Shown: in pieces, positions 1 through 7,272 of the stretch
Numbering within the stretch: the stretch's first letter is position 1
Layout: the number at the start of each line of letters is the position of its first letter
NCBI GenBank assembly: GCA_021325435.1
Contig: JAJPHE010000019.1
Location: 1-54,010 of the forward strand
Length of the DNA: 54,010 nucleotides
DNA from: Actinomycetota bacterium
GTDB taxonomy: Bacteria > Actinomycetota > Acidimicrobiia > Acidimicrobiales > JAJPHE01
Reading direction: 5' to 3'
The notes under the pieces: model-generated
The model's database searches: none
What the model was told of the DNA's origin: nothing
Seen by the model: the letters and a program-made list of their open reading frames with translations, nothing else
Program-made: the position numbers and the translations under genes

Positions 1-1
1 A

Positions 2-79
2 CCCGAACACCTCATCGCTCTCGCACTCCTCGACCGCGGCGGCTACTGCCCACCCCTACCACGCCGGTCAGCGACCTGA
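2..79 (+). CDS. Possible 3' end of an upstream gene (partial)
   Basis: An open frame enters from the left edge and stops with TGA at 77-79, giving about 25 residues that include LIALALLDRGGY. Composition is compatible with a real C-terminus and it would converge on the next gene, but it is too short to assign. Positions 80-138 show no gene. Confidence 0.25.
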   Translation, partial: PEHLIALALLDRGGYCPPLPRRSAT

Positions 80-138
80 CCCGCCCACGGAAGCAGACGG
101 AGAGCCACAAAAGTCGAAGAAGGTGCGGACGGATTCCG

Positions 139-846
139 CTACCTACGTTTCGCCTCCACCGCGGCTACGACCGGTGCCAGCTCGGGGTCGCGCCCGAGGG
201 CCCGCCGGGGATAGCGAAGAGAGAATGCGAACAGGCCGACGAGCAACGGCCAGGTGACCACCGCCCGAGCCCACACCAGCGTGTTGGCCGAAGCGGTGGT
301 GAGCAGCCACGCCTGGAAACCTGACGAGAACAGCTCATAGGCCGCCCAGGCCAAGGTGAGGCGGGCCATGACCCGCCGGTACTGGGGATGGGAGATGACC
401 GCGTCAGTGAAGGGATAGATGAACCTGGCGATGTAGCCGACGGCCGGCCGGCGGATCACCACCGAGCCGAGGAACACCAGGGCGATGACGACGTTGTTGG
501 CGATGCCGGGGCCGAAGTACACGTACTTGGATCCGGTGACGACCCCGGCGGCGCCTCGGGCCACCACGAAAGCGGCCGAGAACCAGAGCAGACCGCCCAC
601 CGTCCGCCCGCTGCGGCGGTGGAAGATCATCATGGCCAAGGTCCACGCCGTGGCGCCGATCATGGCGGCCTGGATGCTGATGGCGGTGTTGAGCACCAGG
701 AACAAGGCGAGGGGCACCAGCCCGTCGGTGGCGCCCCGCCAGCCGAGCTGCTGGGCGACGCTGCGCAGGTTGGGGGGAGGAGGCAGGTCGGCCACCGCCA
801 CCGCCTGGCCCCGAACCATCAGCACCTCGGCCGGCTGCACGCTCAT
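139..846 (-). CDS. DUF3159-like integral membrane protein
   Basis: About 235 residues with several hydrophobic segments. One stretch begins at the GLVPLALFLVLN motif, and another near the middle ends in the RRPAVGYIARF motif typical of the DUF3159/VC0807-like group of actinobacterial membrane proteins. The molecular role is unknown. I chose ATG at 846 because it overlaps the stop of the upstream oxygenase gene as ATGA (843-846), the usual sign of translational coupling; an in-frame start at 861 would lie deeper inside that gene. It is the last gene of the TetR-oxygenase-membrane protein operon, so a role tied to the oxygenase product is inferred from context only. Confidence 0.72.
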   Translation of the reverse strand: MSVQPAEVLMVRGQAVAVADLPPPPNLRSVAQQLGWRGATDGLVPLALFLVLNTAISIQAAMIGATAWTLAMMIFHRRSGRTVGGLLWFSAAFVVARGAAGVVTGSKYVYFGPGIANNVVIALVFLGSVVIRRPAVGYIARFIYPFTDAVISHPQYRRVMARLTLAWAAYELFSSGFQAWLLTTASANTLVWARAVVTWPLLVGLFAFSLRYPRRALGRDPELAPVVAAVEAKRR

Positions 847-1829
847 GGCTGGGCCGGCCACAGGCCGAGGGCCTTCCAGAGACGACGGTGCAGGGGGCCG
901 AGGATGCCGACCTCCTCGGCCAGCTGGCGGACCTTGCGCAGCGAGGACACCACCTCCTGGCGGTGGGCGGGGTTGCGGAGATAGGCCTCGCGCACCACCT
1001 CGCGGGGGATGCCGTTTCTTTCGATCACCTGGCGCGACGGGATGAGCATCATCTGGGCCATGCCGAACAGGATGAGCGGCGCCGCCACGCCGAGCGCGGC
1101 CCGCCTGACCGGGCTGAGCTCGGGCACCCGGTGCTTGAGGTAGTGGCGGGCGAAGGACAGGTGGCGTGCCTCCTCGGTCACGTGGATGCGCATGATCCGC
1201 TCGAGCAACGGGTGGATGGGCTGGCCCGAGCGCAGCGACTTGCGCTGGACGTGGTCGATCGGATCCTCGCCGCCGAGAACGAAGAAGAAGAACAGGGCGG
1301 GGAACCGACGGCCCAGGCCGACGATCGTCCGGGCCACGGCCAGCTCGCCGGGGCGCATGCCCTGGACATCGAATCCGCTCCGGTTGACGAACTCCTGGAA
1401 CATGAGGGAGTGGTGAGCCTCCTCGATGACCTCGTGGTAGGCGTACCGGAATTGGGGGTCGCGGTTGGGCAGCTCGAGGGCGTACTCCAGCAGCCCCCGC
1501 TTGAGGACGCTCTCGAACTGGAGGCCGAGCTTCATCTTGGTGACCACCAGGTCGAGGCCCAGGCGGGCCCGCTGCTCCGGGCTGAGCGACCGGTACCAGT
1601 CGGTGGCGGTGATCGGATCGTCGAGGCCGACCTCCCAGCGGGGGTCGTCGGGGTCGATGCGGTACTCGGGATCGTCCCAGGGCACGTCGGCGTAGGCGTC
1701 AAAGTGCTTGTCCACCGACTGGCGGCTGAGCCGGGCCAGCAGGGCGACGTAGGCGTCGTCGGAGCCGATCGTCTCGCTCTCCTCCGAGGAGGCGGCGGCC
1801 TCGTTCGCTTCGGGAATCAGTGTCGACAC
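843..1829 (-). CDS. AurF-like diiron oxygenase
   Basis: A 328-residue protein with the metal-ligand layout of the AurF (p-aminobenzoate N-oxygenase) family: E106, E136 and H139 in VIEEAHH, E188 in LGGEDP, then H216, E220 and H223 in HVTEEARH. All seven expected iron ligands appear present and the length fits the family. AurF oxidises an arylamine to a nitro group, but many family members have unknown substrates, so only the diiron chemistry is safe. The GTG start at 1829 follows the TetR stop (1831-1833) by one base, with AAGGA inside the end of the TetR gene as ribosome site. It is translated with TetR upstream and the DUF3159-like protein downstream. Confidence 0.85.
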   Translation of the reverse strand: MSTLIPEANEAAASSEESETIGSDDAYVALLARLSRQSVDKHFDAYADVPWDDPEYRIDPDDPRWEVGLDDPITATDWYRSLSPEQRARLGLDLVVTKMKLGLQFESVLKRGLLEYALELPNRDPQFRYAYHEVIEEAHHSLMFQEFVNRSGFDVQGMRPGELAVARTIVGLGRRFPALFFFFVLGGEDPIDHVQRKSLRSGQPIHPLLERIMRIHVTEEARHLSFARHYLKHRVPELSPVRRAALGVAAPLILFGMAQMMLIPSRQVIERNGIPREVVREAYLRNPAHRQEVVSSLRKVRQLAEEVGILGPLHRRLWKALGLWPAQP

Positions 1830-1830
1830 C

Positions 1831-2460
1831 TCATGTCCTTTCGCTCGGCAGGGCCAGTCGGGCGACCTGCTTCAACAACTCGATGACCCGGTCGGGTCCG
1901 GTCGGCCCCTCACTCTGGACGAGGGCGTGGAGAGCCCTACCGTCCATCAGGGTGAAGGTGAATGTGAGGGCCAGCTCCGCCGGCAGCGGCGAATCCGCCC
2001 CGAACGGGAACAGCTCGGTGAACACGTCGAGCGAGGTCGTGGCGAAGCCCCTCTCGACCTCGGCCAGCGCCTCGGCCAGGGCCGGATCGGTCCGGGCCGC
2101 CACCCGCAGCTCGAGCCAGGCGGTGAAGGTCGGACCGGACCACATCGACCACAGGACGTCGATGGCCGTGTCCAGCCGGTCTGCCCCCGGCTCGGCGTCG
2201 GCCATGACCTTGCGGAACTCCTCGATCCGCCGGTCCAGGACGTGTCCCACCGCCGCGGTCAGCAGGTCGGCGCGGGAGGGGAAGTAGTGCAGCTGGGCGC
2301 CCCGGGAGACCCCGGCCCGCCTGCTCACCTCCACGGTCGTCGTCCGGGCGTAGCCGACCTCGGCCAGGCATTCGACGGCCGCATCCAGCAAGCGGCCCCG
2401 CATGGCCCGACGTCTTTCCGCCTGAGATCGGCGGGATCCCCCAGCTCCCACGTCCCGCAT
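1831..2460 (-). CDS. TetR-family transcriptional regulator
   Basis: A 209-residue protein with an N-terminal helix-turn-helix (RLLDAAVECLAEVGYART, then VSRRAGVSRGAQLHYFPSRADLL) and an all-helical ligand-binding C-terminal half. It is the first gene of the operon with the AurF-like oxygenase and is divergent from a nitroreductase gene. Its most likely job is to repress its own operon and perhaps the nitroreductase, in response to a small molecule. The open frame runs far upstream over the nitroreductase, but ATG at 2460 gives a normal TetR N-terminus. The ligand is unknown. Confidence 0.85.
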   Translation of the reverse strand: MRDVGAGGSRRSQAERRRAMRGRLLDAAVECLAEVGYARTTTVEVSRRAGVSRGAQLHYFPSRADLLTAAVGHVLDRRIEEFRKVMADAEPGADRLDTAIDVLWSMWSGPTFTAWLELRVAARTDPALAEALAEVERGFATTSLDVFTELFPFGADSPLPAELALTFTFTLMDGRALHALVQSEGPTGPDRVIELLKQVARLALPSERT

Positions 2461-2535
2461 TGTGGGGCCTGCGACAAAAACAGTCAAGGCTGACGGTAAG
2501 TGCCACCGGTCACAGCCCGCCCTACCGTGCGACCC
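2461..2535. promoter_or_regulatory. Divergent promoter region, TetR / nitroreductase
   Basis: A 75-base space between divergent start codons. An imperfect dyad at 2481-2496 (CAGTCA-AGGC-TGACGG, one mismatch in six-base arms) is a candidate TetR operator. The dyad is weak; no clear -35/-10 pair could be fixed for the nitroreductase. Confidence 0.3.
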
Positions 2536-3231
2536 ATGCCCGATAGCTCTGCCGTCCCTCCCACCCCGGCCGAGGTCGAAGCGTCGCTGCGGATGCCGCT
2601 CATCGACGCCATGACCACCCAGCGAGCCGTCCGCCGGGTCCGGCCCGACCCGGTCGACGACGAGATCGTTCTCCGCTGCCTCGAGCTGGCGGTCAAGGCC
2701 CCGACCGGCTCCAACAGCCAGAACTGGGAGTTCGTGGTGGTGAAGGATCCCGATACCAAGCGACGGCTGCAGGACCAGTACCGGCGGTCGTGGGCCCTCT
2801 ACGGCGGAGCCGGCCGGCGGCTGTACCGCCAGAGCGAGTCCATGCAGAAGGTCCTTCGCGCCGTGGAGTGGCAGGTCGAGCACTTCCACGAGATTCCGGT
2901 GCTGGTGGTGTGCTGCCTCCGGGGCCAGCGCATCCCGTTCGCCCCGCTGCCCCCGATCGCCGAGTCCTCCTACTACGGCTCGATCTACCCGAGCGTCCAG
3001 AACCTCCTGCTGGCGGCGCGGGCGATCGGCCTCGGTGCCTCCCTCGTCACCCTGCCGTTGTGGAGCACGACCATCGCCCGAGGCATCCTGGGGCTTCCGC
3101 TGTCGGTGACCCCGTGCTGCGTCGTTCCGCTCGGCTGGCCCCGCGGCCGCTACGGGCCGACGACCCGAAAGCCGGTCGGGGAGGTAGTGCACCTCGATCG
3201 GCACGGCAACCAACCGTGGCGGTCTCGATGA
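2536..3231 (+). CDS. Nitroreductase family protein (FMN-dependent)
   Basis: A 231-residue protein of the nitroreductase fold. It has the N-terminal TTQRAVRRVRPDPV motif (the usual opening before the flavin-binding Arg), APTGSNSQNWEFVVV (phosphate/flavin contact), and a C-terminal IGLGASLVTLPLWS segment. The family uses NAD(P)H and bound FMN to reduce nitro groups, quinones or dehalogenation substrates. Pairing across the promoter with a TetR/AurF-type N-oxygenase operon is suggestive, since one enzyme can make nitro groups and the other reduce them, but this is inference. ATG at 2536 is preferred over an in-frame GTG at 2500, which would sit in the promoter region. Confidence 0.85.
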   Translation: MPDSSAVPPTPAEVEASLRMPLIDAMTTQRAVRRVRPDPVDDEIVLRCLELAVKAPTGSNSQNWEFVVVKDPDTKRRLQDQYRRSWALYGGAGRRLYRQSESMQKVLRAVEWQVEHFHEIPVLVVCCLRGQRIPFAPLPPIAESSYYGSIYPSVQNLLLAARAIGLGASLVTLPLWSTTIARGILGLPLSVTPCCVVPLGWPRGRYGPTTRKPVGEVVHLDRHGNQPWRSR

Positions 3232-3283
3232 CCGCTCGCCGCCGGCGACGGCGCCGGTACGACGGGACCGGCAACCTGCGTGG

Positions 3284-3301
3284 ACGCCCCGGGTGGGGCG
3301 T
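3284..3301 (+). terminator. GC-rich hairpin after the nitroreductase gene
   Basis: Perfect 7-bp arms ACGCCCC (3284-3290) and GGGGCGT (3295-3301) with a GGGT loop, 53 bases past the nitroreductase stop. There is no T-run, so this is at best a U-less terminator of the kind seen in high-GC bacteria. Confidence 0.35.
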
Positions 3302-3374
3302 GGTTGACTCCGGGGCCTGACGGAGAGGACCGGGTCGCGGGGGCGGCGGGCCGGCGGCCGACGATCCTGGAACG

Positions 3375-3392
3375 AAGGGAGGCCCGGGTCTG
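3375..3392 (+). promoter_or_regulatory. Shine-Dalgarno site and candidate CTG start of the transporter fusion
   Basis: AAGGGAGG at 3375-3382 is seven bases from CTG at 3390-3392. It is the best ribosome site in the region and is in frame with the coding signal that precedes GTG 3573. Confidence 0.45.
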
Positions 3393-6300
3393 TCTGGGGA
3401 GGAGCCTCCGGTCGATGGGGGCCGAAGGCAGGAGTGGACCGGGCGGCTGATCGCCCGGCCGTCGGCCGAGGGCCTCGTCGCCCTGGGGCGCCGGTCGTGG
3501 GCGACCGTCTCCTCGCGGGGACCGGCTGGTCCCGTCCTGGTTGGGCTCGCCCTCTTCCTCGTCGCCTGGGCGGTGGCCGGGGCGCTGCTGCCTAACGGGC
3601 TGCCATTCGGGATCATCCTTCTCGGGCTCATCCTGGGCGGCCTGTCATCGCTGACGGCGATGGGCCTCGTGCTGGTGTACCGATCGGCCCGGATCATCAA
3701 CTTCGCCCAGGCCGAGATGGGCGCCCTGTCGGCGTCGGTGGCGGTGGTGATGGTCACGGGCTGGCACCTGCCCTACTTCCTCGCCCTGCCGGTGGGGCTG
3801 GTGGTGGCCCTGGCCACCGGAGCCTGGGTGGATCTCGGAATCGTGCGCCCGCTGTTCCGGGCGCCCCGGCTCATCCTGACCGTCGCCACCATCGGGGTCG
3901 CTCAGGTGATCGGGGCGGCGGAGATCTTCATCCCGAAGCTGTTCAGCAACCTGTCGCCGACCACCACCTTCACCACCCCGTTCAAGTTCCGCTTCACGGT
4001 GGGACCGATCGTGTTCAACGGGAACCACGTCGTGGCCATGATCGTCATCCCGGCCGTGTTGGTCGGCCTGGCCCTGTTCTTCTCGCGCACCGACTTCGGA
4101 ATCGCCATCCGCGGGGCGGCCGACTCCAACGACCGGGCCCTTCTCCTCGGCATCCCCGTCCGCCGCCTGTCCACTCTCACCTGGGTGATCGCCGCCGGCC
4201 TCTCCGGCATCGCCGCCATGCTGTCAGCGCCGATCCTCGGCGCCCCCCTCGGAATCCTCGCCGGGCCCGACGCTCTGCTGGCCCCGCTGACGGCGGCGGT
4301 CATCGGCCGGATGGAGAGCTTCAGCGTGGCCTTCGTCGCCTCCCTGCTCATCGGGGTGTTCCAGCAGGCGGTCTTCTGGTCCTACCCCCGGTCGACGACC
4401 GTCGAGGTGGCCCTCTTCCTGGTGGTGCTGATCGCCCTGCTGGCCCAGCGCAAGAGGATCAGCCGCACCGACGACTCCGGCCTCGGGAGCTACATCGCCC
4501 AGCGCGAGACCAGGCCGATACCGGCGGTCCTGCGCAAGCTGCCCGAGGTGCGCATCGGGCGCCCTGTCCTCTTGGCCGTCATCGGGGCGGCCGCCGTCCT
4601 CGTGCCGCTGGCCCTCTCCGACTCCAAACGGACGCTGTTCGCCTACATCGCCATCTTCGGGGTGATCGCCATCTCCTTGGTGATCCTCACCGGCTGGGCC
4701 GGCCAGATCAGCCTGGGCCAGTTCGCCTTCGCCGGCCTGGGGGCGGGCACGACCGCCAGCCTGTTCGTCAACCGGCATCTCGACCTGTTCGTCTGCCTGA
4801 TGGCAGCAGCGGCGGCCGGCGCGGTCACCGCCGTCATCATCGGCGTGCCCGCCCTGCGATTACCCGGTCCCTTCCTCGCCGTCACCACCCTGGCCTTCGC
4901 CGTGCCGGTGTCGGACTTCCTGCTCAACTCGGCCTACTTCCCGAGCTTCACCCCGTCGTCGCTGACCCGTCCGTCGCTGCTCAACCGCTTCGACCTCAAC
5001 TCGGCCGGAACCTTCTACTACTTCTGCCTCGTGGTCCTGGTGGTCGCCATCCTGATCGGGTGGAACTACCGGCGCGACCGCCCGGGTCGGACCTCGATCG
5101 CCGTACGCGACAACGAGAGAGGCGCCCAGAGCTACGCCATCAGCCCGCTTCGGTCGAAGCTGGTCGCCTTCGCCATCTCCGGCGCCCTGGCGGGCGTGGC
5201 CGGCGGGCTCTATGCCATCGGCCTGCGCGGGATCCCCTTCTCCGGGTTCTCCCCGGTGGCCAGCCTGCAGGTGTTCACCATGGTGGTGGTCGGCGGGCTC
5301 GGCACCCTGAGCGGCGGGCTGATCGGCGCCTTCTACGTCCAGGGCGCCCAGTACTTCCTGAGCGGTGCCGCCCAGCTCCTCGCCACCGGCGCCGGCATCC
5401 TCCTCGTCGTGCTGGTCCTGCCGGGCGGCATCTCCGAGCTCGTCTACCGGGGGCGCGACCGCATCCTCCGGTCGGTGGCCCGCAGGCGGGGCCTGTCGGT
5501 GCCGAGCCTGGCCGAGCGGGCCGCCTTCGCCGGCGAGGCCGGGCCCCCACCGGAGGACGCCCCCACGGCGGAGATGGCCGGGGCCCGGACCACGGTGGCC
5601 GAGCCGGTGCTGACGCTCACCGGCGTGGACGCCGCCTACGACCAGGTCCAGGTCCTCTTCGGCGTGGACCTGAGCGTCGGGCGCCAGGAGATCGTCGGGC
5701 TGCTCGGCACCAACGGCGCGGGCAAGTCGACGGTGCTGCGGGTGGCCTCGGGACTGTTGCGGACCCGGCGGGGCCGGGTGGAGTTCGACGGGGAGGATCT
5801 GGCGCCCCTCGATCCGGTGCAGCGGGTCAAGCGGGGCCTGGCCATGGTGCCCAGCGGGCGGGGCGTCTTCCCGTCATTGACGGTGCGCGAGAACCTGCGC
5901 CTCGCCGGGTGGCTGCACCGCGACGACCGGCCCTTCCTCGCCGAGACGACCGAGCGGGTGCTGCGCCTGTTCCCCAGCCTGGAACGACGGATGGACACCT
6001 TGGCCGGCCTGCTCTCCGGCGGCGAGCAGCAGATGCTCACCATCTCCCAGGCCCTGTTCTGCCGGCCGAAGCTGCTCATGATCGACGAGCTCTCCCTGGG
6101 TCTCGCCCCCAGCGTGGTGTCCGAGCTGCTCGAGGTGGTGAGGGGGCTGGCGGCGTCCGGCATGACGGTGGTCGTGGTGGAACAGTCGCTGAACCTGGCC
6201 ACTTCCGTGGCCGAACGGGCCGTGTTCATGGAACGGGGCCAGGTGCGCTTCTCCGGACCGACCGGTGAGCTGGCCGAGCGCCCGGACCTGGTCCGCTCGG

Positions 6301-7247
6301 TGTTCCTGGGCGAGGCCCGGGTGGCCGCCGTCTCCGCCCGGCCACGGGTCGCGGAGCTCGCCCACCCGAACGGCCGCCCGCCCGCCTTCGCCGTGCGCGA
6401 CGTGACCCGGCGCTTCGGCGGAGTGACGGCGCTGGCCGGGGTGAGCTTCGACGTCGCCCACGGGGAGATCCTCGGCATCATCGGGGCCAACGGAGCCGGC
6501 AAGACCACCCTGTTCGACGTGTGCTCCGGCTTCCTGCCCCCGACCTCGGGCCACGTACTGGTGGAAGGGACCGACGTCACCCACCTTCCGGCCCACGACC
6601 GCTCCGACGAAGGGGTGGGGCGGGTGTTCCAGGACGCCCGGCTGTTCCCGTCGCTGACGGTGTCCGAGACGCTGGCCGTGGCCATGGAACGCCACGTCGA
6701 GGTGCGCGACCCGTTCCTCAACGTGCTGCGCACCGGCGCCGTCGCCCGTTCGGAGGCGGCGGTGACGGCCGAGGTGGAGGACCTCATCGAGCGGCTCAAT
6801 CTCCAGCGCTATCGCGACGCCTTCGTGTCGGAGCTTTCGACCGGCACCCGCCGAGTGGTCGAGCTCGGCTGCGTCCTCGCCCACCAGCCGAGGGTCCTGC
6901 TCCTCGACGAGCCCACCTCGGGCATCGCCCAACGGGAGAGCGAGGCCCTGGCCGAGATGATCGTCAACCTGCGCGACCAGACGGGGGCGACGTTCGTGGT
7001 CATCGAGCACGACGTGCCCCTCGTCTCGTCCATATCCGACCGGCTGGTCTGCCTGCACCTGGGGGAGGTCATCGCCGAGGGCCAACCGGCGGAGGTGTTG
7101 GAGCACCCGGCGGTGGTCGAGGCCTACCTGGGCATGGACCAGACCGCCATCGCCCGGTCCGGGGCGGGCAGCGCCGCCAGGCCGACCCGGGCCAAGGCCA
7201 CGTCCTCCACCCGCAAGCGCAGCCCCGGCGGCTCGCGCCGCTCGTAG
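3390..7247 (+). CDS. Branched-chain amino-acid-type ABC transporter, fused LivH-LivM-LivF-LivG
   Basis: One chain carries all four core parts of a HAAT-family importer. A LivH-like permease (about 3590-4460, RIINFAQAEMG motif) is followed by a LivM-like permease (about 4630-5430, GWAGQISLGQFAF). Then comes a LivF-type ATPase (Walker A GTNGAGKST near 5706, LSGGEQQ near 6012, IDELSLGLAP) and a LivG-type ATPase (Walker A GANGAGKTT near 6483, Walker B LLLDEPTSG near 6900, H-loop VIEHD). The LivG signature is LSTGTRR near 6834, unlike LSGGQ. Strong G/C at third codon positions continues upstream of the first ATG/GTG/TTG (GTG 3573). No such codon exists back to the TGA at 3318, so I call CTG at 3390, seven bases after AAGGGAGG. 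This adds 61 residues and completes a first membrane helix. The binding protein gene follows. The substrate is not determined; amino acids, amides and aromatic acids are all used by the family. Confidence 0.85.
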   Translation: MSGEEPPVDGGRRQEWTGRLIARPSAEGLVALGRRSWATVSSRGPAGPVLVGLALFLVAWAVAGALLPNGLPFGIILLGLILGGLSSLTAMGLVLVYRSARIINFAQAEMGALSASVAVVMVTGWHLPYFLALPVGLVVALATGAWVDLGIVRPLFRAPRLILTVATIGVAQVIGAAEIFIPKLFSNLSPTTTFTTPFKFRFTVGPIVFNGNHVVAMIVIPAVLVGLALFFSRTDFGIAIRGAADSNDRALLLGIPVRRLSTLTWVIAAGLSGIAAMLSAPILGAPLGILAGPDALLAPLTAAVIGRMESFSVAFVASLLIGVFQQAVFWSYPRSTTVEVALFLVVLIALLAQRKRISRTDDSGLGSYIAQRETRPIPAVLRKLPEVRIGRPVLLAVIGAAAVLVPLALSDSKRTLFAYIAIFGVIAISLVILTGWAGQISLGQFAFAGLGAGTTASLFVNRHLDLFVCLMAAAAAGAVTAVIIGVPALRLPGPFLAVTTLAFAVPVSDFLLNSAYFPSFTPSSLTRPSLLNRFDLNSAGTFYYFCLVVLVVAILIGWNYRRDRPGRTSIAVRDNERGAQSYAISPLRSKLVAFAISGALAGVAGGLYAIGLRGIPFSGFSPVASLQVFTMVVVGGLGTLSGGLIGAFYVQGAQYFLSGAAQLLATGAGILLVVLVLPGGISELVYRGRDRILRSVARRRGLSVPSLAERAAFAGEAGPPPEDAPTAEMAGARTTVAEPVLTLTGVDAAYDQVQVLFGVDLSVGRQEIVGLLGTNGAGKSTVLRVASGLLRTRRGRVEFDGEDLAPLDPVQRVKRGLAMVPSGRGVFPSLTVRENLRLAGWLHRDDRPFLAETTERVLRLFPSLERRMDTLAGLLSGGEQQMLTISQALFCRPKLLMIDELSLGLAPSVVSELLEVVRGLAASGMTVVVVEQSLNLATSVAERAVFMERGQVRFSGPTGELAERPDLVRSVFLGEARVAAVSARPRVAELAHPNGRPPAFAVRDVTRRFGGVTALAGVSFDVAHGEILGIIGANGAGKTTLFDVCSGFLPPTSGHVLVEGTDVTHLPAHDRSDEGVGRVFQDARLFPSLTVSETLAVAMERHVEVRDPFLNVLRTGAVARSEAAVTAEVEDLIERLNLQRYRDAFVSELSTGTRRVVELGCVLAHQPRVLLLDEPTSGIAQRESEALAEMIVNLRDQTGATFVVIEHDVPLVSSISDRLVCLHLGEVIAEGQPAEVLEHPAVVEAYLGMDQTAIARSGAGSAARPTRAKATSSTRKRSPGGSRRS

Positions 7248-7272
7248 GGAAAGAGAAGGGAATAGTGACGCC

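Noticed and set aside
2438-2490. TTGACT-N17-CACAAT as promoter of the first TetR gene
   Set aside because: The -10 would overlap the ATG at 2460, so the message would lack the start codon; it could only serve a shorter start that lacks part of the HTH.
2461-3213. N-terminal extension of the first TetR gene across the nitroreductase
   Set aside because: No family resemblance, and it is antisense to a well-supported nitroreductase; ATG 2460 gives a normal TetR start.
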